From: Nageia nagi
Taxonomy: Eukaryota > Pinophyta
Reading direction: 5' to 3'
DNA: 64,000 nucleotides
Assembly (NCBI GenBank): GCA_050084985.1
Contig: JBITNC010000001.1
Coordinates: 84,692,001-84,756,000 of the forward strand
Shown: positions 25,021 to 37,472 of the stretch, piece by piece
How positions within the stretch are numbered: position 1 is the first letter of the stretch
Layout: every line of letters starts with the position of its first letter
Made by a program: the position numbers and the translations under genes
The notes under the pieces: generated by a model
The model's input: the letters and a program-made list of their open reading frames with translations, nothing else
Told to the model about the DNA's origin: nothing
Databases searched by the model: none

Positions 25021-25917
25021 TTAAATACTGTACCTATAAAACTCATCAAGTAATTCAATAACTACTATCTTGTATGGTTTCAATTTCTCATCTTTGGTAT
25101 TATATGTATCATTGACTTGATTTACAACAAGTTGTGAATCATCATATATTTCTAAATCTTTTATTTTTGGAGCCATAACTACTTTCAAACCCAAAATTAG
25201 AGCTTCATACTCTGCTATGTTAGTGCAATCAAAGCTAAGTTTGTATGCCATAAGGATTACCTTATTAGAAGGTGACATTAGAATAATCCCTGGACCTACC
25301 CCATAAGTACATTTAGATCCATCAAAATACAACATCCAAGCTATAAGTTTTTCCTCCATGTAGCAAACAAACTCTTCTAGGAAAACTATCTTTTCACCAT
25401 CACGCCTTTGACAATGTTTAGACAGTGTTGCATGCTATTGAAAATGTGAATCCTCATCATATTCATATGAAATTTTTTTATGCATAAATGTACCATTGTT
25501 CTAATGAAATTCTGCTATCAAGTCTGTAATTGCCTATCCTTTCACATATTTTTACTTCACCACATTGATATAAAACTTTTGCAACAATATCAACTACTTA
25601 GATATCCTTCCTAAAAATTGTTGCTCTGCTACAAGATGTTTCAATGGATTAACTAGGCTAATAATATATATAGTGTAATATAAAAGATAATACCTTAGTT
25701 TTTTTTTAGGAAAAATAATACCAAAGCAAAGTTTTTCCATAGGATTATATCTTATTTCATAATCTATGAGAGTTTTGCTAAGATAGTATATTGCTCTTTC
25801 TTTATTTTCATCATCTTTATAACACAATATTGCCCCTATGACATATAATATGACTGGTATACAAAGATATACTTCTTTTTCAAAATCCATAAGCACTAAA
25901 ATAGGAGGATTTAGCAA
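25021..25917 (-). pseudogene. gypsy dual RNase H remnant
   Basis: 25594-25917 is the RT-linked RNase H (ERAIYYLSKTLIDYEIRYNP, then EKLCFGIIF). 25021-25359 is a separate RVT_3-type RNase H (MLYFDGSKCTYGVGPGIILM, with TNIAEYEALILGL downstream). Its Asp in YFDGS and Glu in AEYEAL are kept, and a later Asp lies in YDDSQLVVNQV. Two RNase H modules before integrase identify the Tat-like branch of Ty3/gypsy. Confidence 0.85.
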
Positions 25918-26099
25918 ATACTATTTTATATCTTCAAATGCCTTTTGACACTTAACATCCCATACAAAATTGACATTCTTTTTCAATAAGTGAGTAAATA
26001 GCCTAAATTTATACTCAAGTTGAGAAATGAACCTTCTTATCAAATTTATTTTCACTTGAAGACTTCTTAACTATTTGAGATTCTTTGGAGTTGGCATAC

Positions 26100-27022
26100 T
26101 CACTATAGCTTTTACCTTTTTAGGATCTACTTTAATACCCCTTTTTCAAACCATGAAATTAAGTAATTTTTTTGAAGTAACATCAAAAGCACACTTTTGA
26201 GGTTTTAGCTTAAGCTTATACCTTTTGAGAATGTGAAATGCATCTTCAAGGAGATCCAAATGATTTTGGCCTTACTTTGATTTGACCAAAATATTATCAA
26301 CATACATCTCTATTGATTTATGAATATGTTCATGGAACATAGACACCATAACTCTTTGATAAGTAGCACTTGCATTTTTGAGTCCAAAGGGTATAGCCTT
26401 CCAATAAAAATTTCCCTGAGGTGTAGTAAAAGCAATCCTATGTTGATCAACCAAATTGATTAAAATTTGATTTTATCTTGAAAATCCATCCATAAAAGAA
26501 AAAGTATCATGACCAATAATACTATCCATAATCATATTAATATTTGGTAATGAGAAATCATCTTTTGGACAAGCATTATTCATATCATGAAAATCAATAC
26601 AAAATCTTATCTCTCGAGTAGATTTAGTAATAGGAACAATGTTAACCATCCATTTTGAATAATCTATTGGTTTAATAAACCCAACATTCAAATATTTTTT
26701 TAATTTCTTTCTTGATTAATAATACCTTATAAGGATGCATCTTTCTTGGTTTCTATTCAACAGGCTTGGCTCCTTCCTCAAGTGGTAAATTATGTACAAC
26801 AAAAGAAGGATCTAAACCAGGAATATTAGTATAAGACCATAAGAAATTCTTACAATTTTTAATAAACTTATTTTTGTACCTTTCTTGCTGAGGTATTGGA
26901 AGGGAAACTCCAACCTTTATCAACCTCTCTTCATCACTTGTTCTAATATTTACATCTGCTAAATCCTCAATCAAGAATGCTAACTCATCCTTTTTTTGCA
27001 ATAATGAAGGTAACTCTTCCAA
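26100..27022 (-). pseudogene. gypsy reverse transcriptase remnant
   Basis: 26753-27022 has the N-terminal lead-in (FLWSYTNIPGLDPSFVVHNL, then EEGAKPVE). 26473-26691 has the FCIDFHDMN and ACPKDDFSLP blocks and the first catalytic Asp in FSFMDGFS. 26272-26454 has QHRIAFTTPQGNFYWKAIPF, then a GLKNASATYQRVM block. The active site reads MYVDNILVKS, so the second Asp of YVDD is Asn, which a single G-to-A change can produce. Confidence 0.88.
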
Positions 27023-27713
27023 TCCTTGAATATCACTTGCATCATCATCTTGTTGTTGAACTTGAAATACTTAATTAAAATTCAACTCTTGTCCAAATAT
27101 CCATACTCACTAAGGATGTGACATGTTTGCCATTTCTCATTTGATTTAGATAACTCTGAATGTGACCCTATGTATTTTAAGATATCATCATTAGTATTAA
27201 ATCAATCAAACTCAAGTGGTATAGTATTATCAAGCCATAAATCTTCATCAATATCATTATCAAGATTAATTACAATGCATTCTTTAATAACATTGATAGG
27301 TCCCGTAGTGTGTTTTGTATTGTGATTACTACCTAATCTATTCTTAGTTTTATGAGCTCCTAAAGTAGTAAGAAAATAATACATACCTTGTTCTGATTTG
27401 CCTAGATCCCTTCCTTTATACTTACAATTTTGTGTCATGTATTTATGTACAAAAAGAGATGGAAAAGTTTTACTTATTACATTCATCATTTGATCTTTTG
27501 CTGAGGCAACTTGTTGGGAGATATTGTTACTACAAAGTAAGAACCACCATCTTCTTCACTATTGTCACATTGTTGATAGCATGTATATAGTATTGCATGT
27601 TGTTAATGGCCTTCAATACTAAGTATTTTTGATTTTCCCAAATCTTATATGAAGATTAATGGATCAAAATTATTAATTTTGTACATTCCTATTCTTGGCT
27701 CTACAATCTAAAA

Positions 27714-27950
27714 TTATTTTTCTATTTTTACCACTACTGAGCCTAATTCCAAAGGTTCAATTTCATATGTAGGACAAGTCATGGTGAATTCTTCCATTTT
27801 TGATGCATTATATAAAGCATACAATTTTGGATCACCTATTACTATATGTACCTCACCTTGATATTCAAATTTTAACCTACCATGTACCATTGATGGTACT
27901 GCATCCATATCATGAAGCCAAGCTCTTCCTAACAATAAGTTATAAGACAA
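27714..27950 (-). pseudogene. gypsy protease-region remnant
   Basis: MSYNLLLGRAWLHDMDAVPS is the conserved C-terminal half of the Tat/Athila retroviral-type aspartic protease (YN.LLGR.WLH...AVPS). The D(S/T)G active site is expected upstream at about 28000-28200, where NGSIVNVCSHK-type sequence is visible but broken. Confidence 0.75.
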
Positions 27951-28499
27951 TTTTCAATCCATAACTTAAAATTTAATTTCAACTATTCTAACCCCTATTG
28001 TGACTAAAATTATAGCTATTCTTGGTGGCCTTTTTGATGAACTATCATATGCTCTAATTTAGAATGTAGCTTCTTCTAAAGGAGGTATTTTTACACCTTT
28101 CTCTTGAAGTTGTATCAAAACTTTATGAGAACACACATTAACAATTGACCCATTATCTACTATTATTCTTTTTATTTCCCATTCCTCTATCATAAGTATG
28201 ATGTAAAATGCTAAACATTCAACAAGGATTTATTTACTAAGTTTTTTAGACCTATAAAATGAAATTCCATCATATTTCTTAATAGGCCCAAGTTTTTTCA
28301 AGAACATAGCAGTAGTCATATTGATGGGAATAATTTATTTTTTGAACAAAGTATATAATATATCTTGATGCATTTTATATGTAGATATGAGATCATACAA
28401 GCTAATCTTAGAAGGAGTAGTTTTCAATTACTCAATCATGCTATAAGCTTTAGGATCAAGTGAGATACTTACTTGTTAAGTAGTAATCAAATTTGGAAT

Positions 28500-29690
28500 G
28501 CTCCTTGGATGCACCCTGCTTAATGCAACATAAATATTTTTATCCACTGAAACTATGTTTATTACAACATCTGGATCTGAAGCAGTCTAATTAATTTCAT
28601 ATTTCCATTATACAATAAGGTCCAAAATTGTAACTTCTAATGCTTTACAAAAATTGGTAAAATGACCTCTAGTTTGATGATAAGAATAATAAGCATAAAA
28701 ATTTCCATTGAAACACTTTCATATTTTACTTTTTTATCTAATGGCTATAATAAACCCTTCTTAATCAAATATCTCAAAATAAACCTTGGCTGAATTAGAA
28801 ATGCATACCTTCTATCTCTTGTGGTGGTTGATCTTGTTAATGTAAGGATAGGTGTAGGTGCATCAACCATATTTACTTTCTTAACTTCCTTCTTGGTGTA
28901 TGTATTATGATTCTCCCTATTGTAATAATTATATGTATACTTGAGATCTCCTAACTCAAGATTTTTTTTTCTTTTTGTAACAATTCTTTTACCAATACCC
29001 CAAATCCAATACCTTTCTTAGTTAGAGCATGCAAATTAATAATTCTAAAATAGAATATTTGAATATAACATAAAATTTCATTCTCATCTAGCTTGGTATG
29101 AATAGATTGCCATATTTTTTTGAATCTCTGAATATACTTGTCTAGGGTTTCATTGCTTCCTTATTGCAAGGCACAAAACTCTATAATGATTCTTTACTCT
29201 TTGATACTATGCTTGTATTGATTATGAATACTTGTACCAATGAATTGAATGAAAATATGGATCCCTTCAAAAAATTGTCGAACCATTGAATGGCATCACT
29301 TTTCAAATTCCTTGAGAAATATTTTGCCATCAAATTCTCCTTCAACCCCATTTTCAGCAAGCATTTCCCCTAAAATCTAATAAGATGTTACTTTGGATCT
29401 TGATCACTACTAAACATCTCGAACTTAGAGGCCTTGTGATCATATGGTAGGGGATAATTACAGATATCATTTGACAAGGGTGTGGTGAAGACACCATCAT
29501 AATATTCCTCTTTTTTTAGGATATCTTACTATTGTCAAGATTGGTTACCCTTCCAGTTAAGGTTGGATCTATAGTTGATTGTGAATTACTACTTGAACTC
29601 TACATCACAACCACTTACCTGGCTAAGTCTTGCACCATTTTGGCCAAGTTCGTTATAATTTTCTCCATAGTTTATGCATAGTGTAAAATA
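28500..29690 (-). pseudogene. gypsy gag remnant
   Basis: Minus-strand translation starts near MEKIITNLAKMVQDLARQVS (29670) and passes through FEMFSSDQDPK (the family's 'YDGTGDPKEHL' site). It continues to AKYFSRNLKSDAIQWFDNF, followed by SIFSFNSLVQVF, matching plant gypsy retrotransposon gag (F...L...A..WF..L...SI.SF..L...F). Many stops sit where Gln or Trp is expected. Confidence 0.75.
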
Positions 29691-29770
29691 GTTTATGCAT
29701 GATGTTAACAATGTTAATTCTTCATAGAAATCTCATGAGATTTCATCGATAGGGAAATATGAATCAAAAT

Positions 29771-29784
29771 AGTCAGGTTCACCA
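29771..29784 (-). other. Primer-binding site, tRNA-Trp type (degenerate)
   Basis: The minus strand reads TGGTGAACCTGACT just inside the LTR end ATCCACA. It matches the first ten bases of the tRNA-Trp complement (TGGTGAACCCGACG) seen intact at 63612, with one C-to-T change. Confidence 0.6.
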
Positions 29785-29787
29785 AAA

Positions 29788-30200
29788 TGTGGATTAAAAA
29801 TAATGCATAAATAATAAATCAAAGAACTATTTTTCTACAATGTAATATTGAAGTATATATCGAAAATATGACATCATTACAAATATGATAAATGAGATAT
29901 CTTTGTCAAATTTATATTTATATGAAATAACATGAATCATACATTAATCGCATCAACATACCATGAGAAGTGAATGTCATTAATGACATGCTTCTCCAAG
30001 GCTATTAACAAAGTTCACTTCTCATGGTATGCTAATGCGATTGATGTATGATTCCTGTTATGTCATATAAATATAGTTTTGACAAAGATATCTCATTTAT
30101 CATGTTCATAATGATGTCATATTTCTAATATATACTTTATTATTACATTATAGAAAAATAGTGCTTTGATTTATTATTTATGCATTAATTTTAGTCTACA
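29788..30200 (-). repeat. 413-bp near-palindromic LTR of the gypsy element
   Basis: The left half (29788-29985) and right half (about 30010-30200) are reverse complements over almost their whole length, around a centre near 29990-30010. For example, AATAATGCATAAATAATAAA at about 29799 faces its complement at about 30170-30190. The DNA could form a long hairpin. The left half also matches 20801-21000 and 43628-43760. Confidence 0.75.
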
Positions 30201-31140
30201 CAATCATTGGATCAAAGGAATTGAATGAGTTTAATGGCATCCTTGTTGTAGAGTTTATATTTACACCTAACAATTGTATCTACTTAAAAGCCTCTAAAGA
30301 CTTTTAAGAAATCCCATTTTATGTATATGATGGGATCATTGCAATACATTATATTGCATCTTGATAATATATTTTATCAAACAATTTACAGGCCCTTTCA
30401 ATGTATTCATTTTGTGTATATCTTATGATAATTGTATTTGCATCATGCATCTTGTTAAATAATTTGTATTCCTTCTCTATGCTTCCATATTTTTAATATA
30501 TATATACTAGGGCACTCACAACCATAAAATATGACATAAATCCACTTTTAAATAGTCTTTGATGTATGCATGAAGCATTTTGCAAATCTACTAGTTTGGT
30601 GTGTGCGTTTTGGATGTTGGGAAAGGTGAATTGATCTTTTCATTGCATTTGGTGAAAAAGCATCAAACCCTATAGAGGAAAGCCATAACTTTGGTAACTT
30701 GAAATTATCATATTCCATGGGAAGATATCTCATTCAATCATACAGTTAAAAACTTCTCCAATTTTCCATAGATATCCTATGTTTATGGGTATGATCTCTC
30801 TTACAAGATAATATGCATCATTTTGTCAACTTAAATCCAACTACATATAGGTGTCTTCTTAATTCCCCTATCTTTCATAAATATCATTATTCTTTGAACA
30901 TCATTACAAATACCCAATTAAACATAAATATTTAAGAGAAAAATATAAGATGAAGCATTTTTAGGCTCTAACAAAAAATAGATGTTGCTATAAATTCCCC
31001 TATTCCTACATTCTTATGTGATCTACAAGAACCAAGAAAACACATCCACATATTCGATTTAGGTTTTATGGGAATATTGAAAATGAGGTTCAAAGATTCT
31101 TTAAATTAACCTGCATGGCCAATAAGGTCAACAAGATAAG
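30201..31140 (-). pseudogene. PPR pseudogene, 5' part beyond the gypsy insertion
   Basis: Read from 31140 downward, it first shows the end of a PPR tract: LVDLIGHAG, then LNLIFNIPIKPKSNMW and FLGSCRSHKNVGIGEF, matching 'LVDLLGRAG....IKPD..VW..LLGACR.H.N.ELGE'. An E domain follows (30930-30780: GICNDVQR, KDRGIKKTP, DIYGKLEK). A PPR N-terminal stretch comes next (30740-30490: DQFTFPNIQNAHTKLVDLQN). An E domain before an N-terminal unit means fused or tandem copies. It continues beyond the transposon at 20800. Confidence 0.75.
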
Positions 31141-32080
31141 TGCAAGAAGATGAGTCCCACTTTTGGCTACAATGTGGAAGTGTTTTCCCTAATTTTCATA
31201 TTTGGTCACACTTGATCTCAAAATTTGAAGCACTTAGAGTCTAAATATTGAAAAATATCACTTTAGTAAAAATGTAGTTATCAAAGTCTAGTTTTCAAAT
31301 ATGTAATTTATTATAATGCCCAAATAATAGAAATTAATATTTAATAAGGATGTTTAAAAATCACTTTTTAAAAAATACAATTTTAGGACCATATCCTATT
31401 GTGTCCAATAAGCATATTTGAACCTAAATTAAAATAATTTTTTAAATACTTTTGGGTAAAGATACATAAACACTAAATAATTTGCAAGATATTTTTTTAT
31501 AATTTTTTTTATTAATATTTATTTTTTAATTTAATTTTTTATTTGCCCTAATTATCATTTCAAAAAGTGCTCGTGTCTGACAAGCATAATTTGACCTAAA
31601 CTTATCATTTTTTTAACTTGTGAAGAATTGTATGTAGATTGTGCACATATTTTTTTCCCATAATTCTAGAAAAATAAAAAAAATTATTAAATGAATACAA
31701 AACCCACTATTTAAAAAATATAGTTTTAGGATCATACCCCATTGTGTCCATCAACCATAATTGGACCTAAATTAAAATATATTTTTTAAATCCTTTTGGA
31801 AAAAGATACCTAAGATACTAAATATTGAGAAAATTATTTTTTGTAATTTTTTCATGAATATTTATTTTTTATTAATTTTTATTGGCTCTAATTATCATTT
31901 TGAAAGTGCTCATGTTCGACAAATATAATTTGACCTAAACTTATCATTTTTTTTAACTTGTGAAGATCTGTATGCAAATTGTGCACATATATTATTTTAT
32001 CACAATTCCAAGAAAATAAAAAAGTTAATAAACAAATACAAAAACCTAGAAGTTCCTAATACTTCCTCCAAAGTGGGACT
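31140..32080. mobile_element. TIR DNA-transposon-like element, copy 2
   Basis: Its ends are inverted repeats: AGATGAGTCCCACTTTTGG near 31146, and the complement of CCAAAGTGGGACTCATGC near 32070. The left 600 bp match 14652-15250 (shared TGTGGAAGTGTTTTCC, AAAAGTGCTC, TTGACCTAAACTTA(T)). A block of about 340 bp (31365-31710) is repeated in tandem at 31720-32050, which copy 1 lacks. It has no ORF. Confidence 0.65.
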
Positions 32081-32459
32081 CATGCTTATTTCTTTAGTGT
32101 ATTTTATATAAAGATGTATTTTTAAATCCAATTATTTTTACATGCTTATTTCTCTCAAGAGATTAATTTTTGATGTATTATAGGTTGTTCGTATCAAAAA
32201 TAATATTTTACAATTATTTGGATTTGTAAAGAGTGAGAAGGAACCAATATTAAGAATACATAGGTGTAAATAACTTTTTATGATTTTTTTGTGTTTCACT
32301 TGTTATAGGATGATCAAGAGTTTGCATATGGGAAGCAAGGAGTATGGCATGCAAATAGAGTATCAATGAAGTTGTATTATTTTTTTGATATTGGAAATTG
32401 TGCACTATACCATCATAAATAGAAGTAATATATTCAAATACATAATAACCATAGGATAA

Positions 32460-32708
32460 TTCAACATGAACTAGAACCAATAAAGCAAAGAAAAAGGGGA
32501 AGACCATCTACACATGTATATAATAAGAGGATATTGGAGAGGACTTATTGTACGAAAGAAAAAGTGAATAGCTGGAATAATCTATTTGATAAGGAAAAGA
32601 AAGATATAATTGAAAAAATGGAGTATGACTCACATGAAAATAGGGAAAGATATTGGAGAAAGTATTTGGAGAGAGAACACCAAAAGGTACTAGATTGTTT
32701 TATATAAT
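32460..32708 (+). pseudogene. Hydrophilic ORF fragment with an AT-hook-like KRGRPS
   Basis: An open stretch of about 80 codons reads KQRKRGRPSTH and continues with very basic and acidic residues to WRKYLEREHQK. It is bounded by a possible GT splice donor (AAAAG|GTACTA). KRGRP is the core of AT-hook DNA-binding motifs. A following acidic stretch (NDLDHVDNIGNTNEVVDVII, about 32840-32900) may be the next exon. I recognise no family. It may be the upstream part of the decayed ORF interrupted at 33037. Confidence 0.35.
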
Positions 32709-33036
32709 TATTCAACTTGAGTTATATGCTAATTATAATTCATAGTTAGATTTTGGTAGTTAAAATAAACATTGACTCACCATATCCAATATGCATATGT
32801 TGAGCATTTTTTATGTAAGATAAATGAGTAAGACTATGGATTTGAAAATGACTTGGATCATGTTGACAATATAGGAAATACAAATGAAGTAGTTGATGTA
32901 ATCATTAATTATGCTCAAAACTAGGTGAGCATGTGATTGTGATTTTTATCATTGCCAATCATCAGATTTATGAAAGAGGAGAAAAATGAAAGAGAAGGAG
33001 AAACCCTTATGATGGAGTGTTTCTTTCTTGAAGGCT

Positions 33037-33724
33037 TGTTAGAACTTATAATACATTATTATGTAAATAACTTAGGCATATTATTTTTAATTATTTAAAA
33101 ATAAAGGAACATATATAATACCTAAGTTAGAAGAAAAATATTTTGTAACATAGAATAATTCATTTATTATGTGGATTATCCATGTATGAATATGTGGATT
33201 ATCCATGTATGAAAATATGGAGGTCCATCTATTTTATATTAGAGGTATATCCATATATGCATGTAGTCCCACATACTTAAAATAAAAGTATGGGCATATG
33301 TAATAGTTATGGGTAGAAAGCCTTCCACCTATCATTCTCACCTAATGTGAGGATGTGGATATCCTATGGACGTTGTTATTCTCCTTGTGTAAAAGGGTGT
33401 ACCAAAATAGGCTTTGAGCTTATAAAAGGAAGGCTAGATTTGTTGTAAAACATACACTTGTAAAAACATTATCATGCTACTAGTTTAGAGATATAGGTGA
33501 TAGAAAGGATGTAAGAGAGATTTTGTCTTGAGAAATAATATATTTATATTTAATTAGATGTACTCTTTTAAAGAGGAACTACTGTACTTCTTATATGTCA
33601 CTTTGTGAGATTACTTACTATTGTGTATTTTGAAAGATTATTATTTTGAGAGTAATTTGAGTGTTAATATATTGGAAGAGCAACAATGATCTTGGTTTAG
33701 GAATCCTACATTTCATCTCCTTCA
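33037..33724 (+). repeat. 5' LTR of the LARD-like element
   Basis: 688 bp, TG...CA. It contains a doubled TATGTGGATTATCCATGTATG (33167-33210) that is single in the other LTR, and a TATAAAAGGAAGG promoter-like motif (about 33421). Confidence 0.8.
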
Positions 33725-34389
33725 AATTATAGCTCCATCATCTTGAGGTAACTATCCTCAAATTAAGGTATATCTAACCTTAACCTTGTTTTAAATTTTT
33801 TTTTGATAAATTAAAGGTTAAATATAATATAGTTTTATATGGTTAGATTTTAAGATCTTATAAAAATTAGTGTCTCTATTTTTTTTCATATTTAAATCTA
33901 TTTTTTTTAAAATAATTTAATTTTAAACTATGCTAAATATATTTTAAATATGTGAAATTATTTTGGAAAATTTGAATTTATTAGATTACAAAATTGAAAT
34001 ATACATGTGTTTACAATGAATATTTCATTATTGCAAGTTTACAAAAGTCCATTATGATTTTTTTATAATTTTTTATGAAGTATTTTTTTATTACAAGACT
34101 TTTTTACCACTTAAAAGTAGTATTCTTGCAATTTTGTTACAAAAAGGAGGGTTACAAATATTTTCATTATAAAAAATAAAAGTTACAAAAGCTTGCAATT
34201 ATTTGTTTTGCAAAATTTTGAAATACAAATTTTACAATATGAAAAATTATAAAAATAAAAATAATTTGCATATTTTATTTTATACACATAATTTTTATTT
34301 AATAACAAAGGGGTAAAAGATAATTTTTTCATTACATTTTTTTATATATAAGAAAAAAATATGATTTACATTTTTATAAAAAATATAAG

Positions 34390-34760
34390 GTTCTACCCCA
34401 AGGGGGCTTCCTTATCCATAGTGAGGAAGGTAAGCTACTTGAGTGGGATTTGCGACCTTCCTATGGGGGTGCAAACTCCCCTAGGGCTACGATCTCCCAT
34501 GTGGAGGGGTGCAAGCCTCCAAGGTATTATGTACACACTAAGGGAAAGTGAAACCTGAATGGGGGCCTCCACCACCTAAAGGGGGAATGTTCAATACCAA
34601 GGGGGCAATGTAGGCCACCTAAGGGGTTGTGTAGGCCACCCAAGGGAACCATGCAGGCTACCCAAAGGGACTGTGTAGATCACTCAAGGGGTCACCTTCC
34701 CAAAGAGGGGACATGAGCTCCCATAAGGTTCGTGCATGCTACCTATTCCCTCTCCTAATA
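34390..34760. repeat. GC-rich G-run tandem repeat inside the LARD-like element
   Basis: A sharp GC-rich island containing diverged tandem units of about 25-30 bp of the form AAGGG..NTGTAGGCCACC (34574-34700) and many GGGG/GGGGG runs. The runs could form G-quadruplexes on this strand. An open frame crossing its start has no recognisable domain. Confidence 0.65.
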
Positions 34761-36985
34761 GATTTCACTCCTTCCACTAAAGGAATACCTACATCACTAC
34801 TAATGACATTTGAAGGCAAGATCCTTTGCTCCTCATCTTTGAACACAAGTTTATAATTTTTTTATTTTATCCATTAATGTAAAAAGTATGGGAGATTTTT
34901 TATTATTATATCCATAGTGGGAGAAGTTATGGTGGAGGAATTAATAACATAAAATTTTAGTAATGGAGTGTATGATGGGTATTAATGAACTTGAAAGTGC
35001 AAGTCATTTTTTTGGGGGAATTTTACTATTCATATTTTAATTGGACCAACTTCTTTACAACTATTTTTATTGGATTTAACATATGGTATGATTGCACAAA
35101 AAGAAAGATATGTTAGGTTAAATTTATTTATGCAAATAAATTTTGATGCATATGAGCATATCATAAAATATTAATGAGTGCTCACCTCAACTTATGTATG
35201 AGGTATGATGTATATGGATAATGTACACTTATGAAATATGGTGCATAAGTCCTATTATTTTCGAAGTTTATAAGTTTTTTACATAGTTTAAAAATTACTT
35301 TACAAAGAAAATATTTTTTATCAATGCAACATTTTTTTGGATGAATTTTGTAATTATTAAAAACTTTTTTAAACTAAAATTATTTTACAATATTTGACTT
35401 AAATGGATTAATTTTTAAGAAATAGGCAAAATTTTGATGGTAATTTTTTTTTTTTTTGCAAATATTGATCATTGTAACAACATTTTGGTAAACCTTTGAC
35501 AAGAATTACAAATTTTTAAAGGTAAAATTATTATGCAATATTGGACATCTTGAATCAAGTTTTTTTAATAAATTGATGAGTTTTGAAGGAAAAATTTATT
35601 TTGCATTGCTTAATTATGCCAAATATATTGCAACTATTTTTTTTACAAAATTCAAAAGTTTAAGATTAATATTTTGCAAAATGATAAATATTTAATGCAA
35701 CTTTTTATGATATCATAACTAAATTTGTATTTATGTAGTTAATGATAAATAAAAATGGGGAATTGAATTATGTTGCAATTGTGATAAAAAAAAGGTTATT
35801 ATGCTAGATATGTACATTATTTGATATTTTTTCAAAGTTTATGATTATGAACATTTTTTTAAATATCATTTGTTGGATGAAAAATCTATTATGCTTGGAT
35901 GTACATTTGTTTGAAATTAAAATTTCTTCAAACTTTATGATCATATATATTTTTAATGTCCTTGGTTGGATGAAAAGTTTATTATGCTTGGATGTGCATA
36001 TTTTTTGAAATAAAAGTTATAAAAAATTTCTTTAAATTTTATTACTATGCATATTTTTTGTAGGATGAAAAGCCTATCCTCAAAAATTTTTGTTGTTTAC
36101 ATTATTGTTGGAGTGTAAAGTTTGTAAAATTTCTCCAAATTTGAATGGTTGTGCACATTGATCCTCAAAATGTTTGGTTTGTGTACATTAGTTTATATCC
36201 TTACTGGAGTGGAAAGTTTGTGAAGTTTCTCCAAATTTGAATGATTATGCACATGTTGATTGATTGGATAGAAAATTTATCCTCAAAATTTTTAGTTTGT
36301 GCACATTTTTTGATATCCTTGTTGGAGTGAAAAGTTTGTAAACTTTATGACATTCAATTTTTTGAGGATATTATTTGATCTTATGGATATCTTGCATATC
36401 ACCATTGATTAATGTGATAATGCATTTTTAACACAATCTTCTTCCTATTTAGGTGTTAATGTATAAAAAAAGTATTGTTTGATTAAGCAACCTTGATACT
36501 TTGATAAAATGTTAATTACTTTTGCATGAGTAAAACTCACAACTCTTACTTTGAAAAGGAAATGTAAGAGTACCTTTGGGAAGTGTATGTTCCTCTATAC
36601 ATTTGTAGATATTAGTAATATGCTACAATTGTTAATGAATTTACTCTTACGGGGGAGTATTATTAACTTCATAAAAAAACATATTTTTAAAATCCAAGCA
36701 TGTTTTATCAATGAATAAATTTTAGATGGGAATTTGTATTTATTATCCATCAAAATAAAACTTCATTGATATTTTTACCTAAACCCTAAGTGCTTGGGTT
36801 GGTAAAGTTATCCTAAAGAAGGATTGAAGTATGAATTCTTGTCATGATCACTTTATCCTTAGGAGGGTTGTTGTATTGTGTATACAATAAATGATTACAA
36901 GTATTATCTTGGCATCTTTATGATAACTTATAATGCATTATGTACTTCCATGTTGATGGATTATTTACAAGTTGTAGTAGGTGAA

Positions 36986-37335
36986 GTGGTTAAAAAGGTT
37001 CACCATTCTCCATGATTACAAATTAATGGAGTGGTTAAAAAGGTTCACCCTTTTGCAAAATTGTAAATTATTATAGTGGTTAAAAAGGTTTTCCCTTCTC
37101 CAAAATTGTAAGATATTGAATTGGTTAAAAAGGTCTATCCTTCTCCAAATTTGTAAATTGATGGAGTGGTTAAAAGGATCCCCCTTCTCCATGATTACAA
37201 ATTAATGGAGTGGTTAAAATAGTTTTCCCTTATATATGATTACAAATTGATGGAGTGGTTAAAAAGATTTTTTTTTCTTCATGATTACAAATTGTTGGAG
37301 TGGTTAAAAAGGTTTTCCATTCTTCAAAATTGCAA
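36986..37335. repeat. 45-bp tandem repeat, eight copies
   Basis: The unit starts GTGGTTAAAAAGGTT and ends ATTAATGGA or similar. Copies begin about every 45 bp from 36986 to 37301, in the LARD-like interior. Confidence 0.85.
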
Positions 37336-37472
37336 TTTTTTAAATTTATATCATATTACTTCCATTTTTAAGAAGCTTATCTATTATTAATTGATGTCAC
37401 TTTACTCCTATTATTGAGAAGCATATTTATCAATTAATGAAAATTAAACCATACTAGTTTATTCCACCATAT

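Larger units (their letters stand above)
20801..30200 (-). mobile_element. Ty3/gypsy LTR retrotransposon, Tat-like (dual RNase H)
   Basis: The element begins TGTAGAC and ends GTCTACA, and is flanked by the 5-bp duplication CAATC (20796-20800 and 30201-30205). The flanking PPR sequence is continuous when the element is removed, as shown by the uninterrupted paralogous copy at 20278-20310. On the minus strand it contains PBS, gag, protease, RT, RNase H, a second RNase H of the RVT_3 type, and integrase. The extra RNase H is typical of the Tat/Ogre/Retand lineage. All frames are broken. The right LTR is an unusual 413-bp near-palindrome. The left LTR keeps about 200 bp of matching sequence (20801-21000), then differs and is followed by a nested CACTA. 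Confidence 0.85.

Noticed and set aside
32250-32507. 85-codon minus-strand open frame
   Set aside because: Overlaps the more protein-like plus-strand AT-hook fragment and has no recognisable motif.
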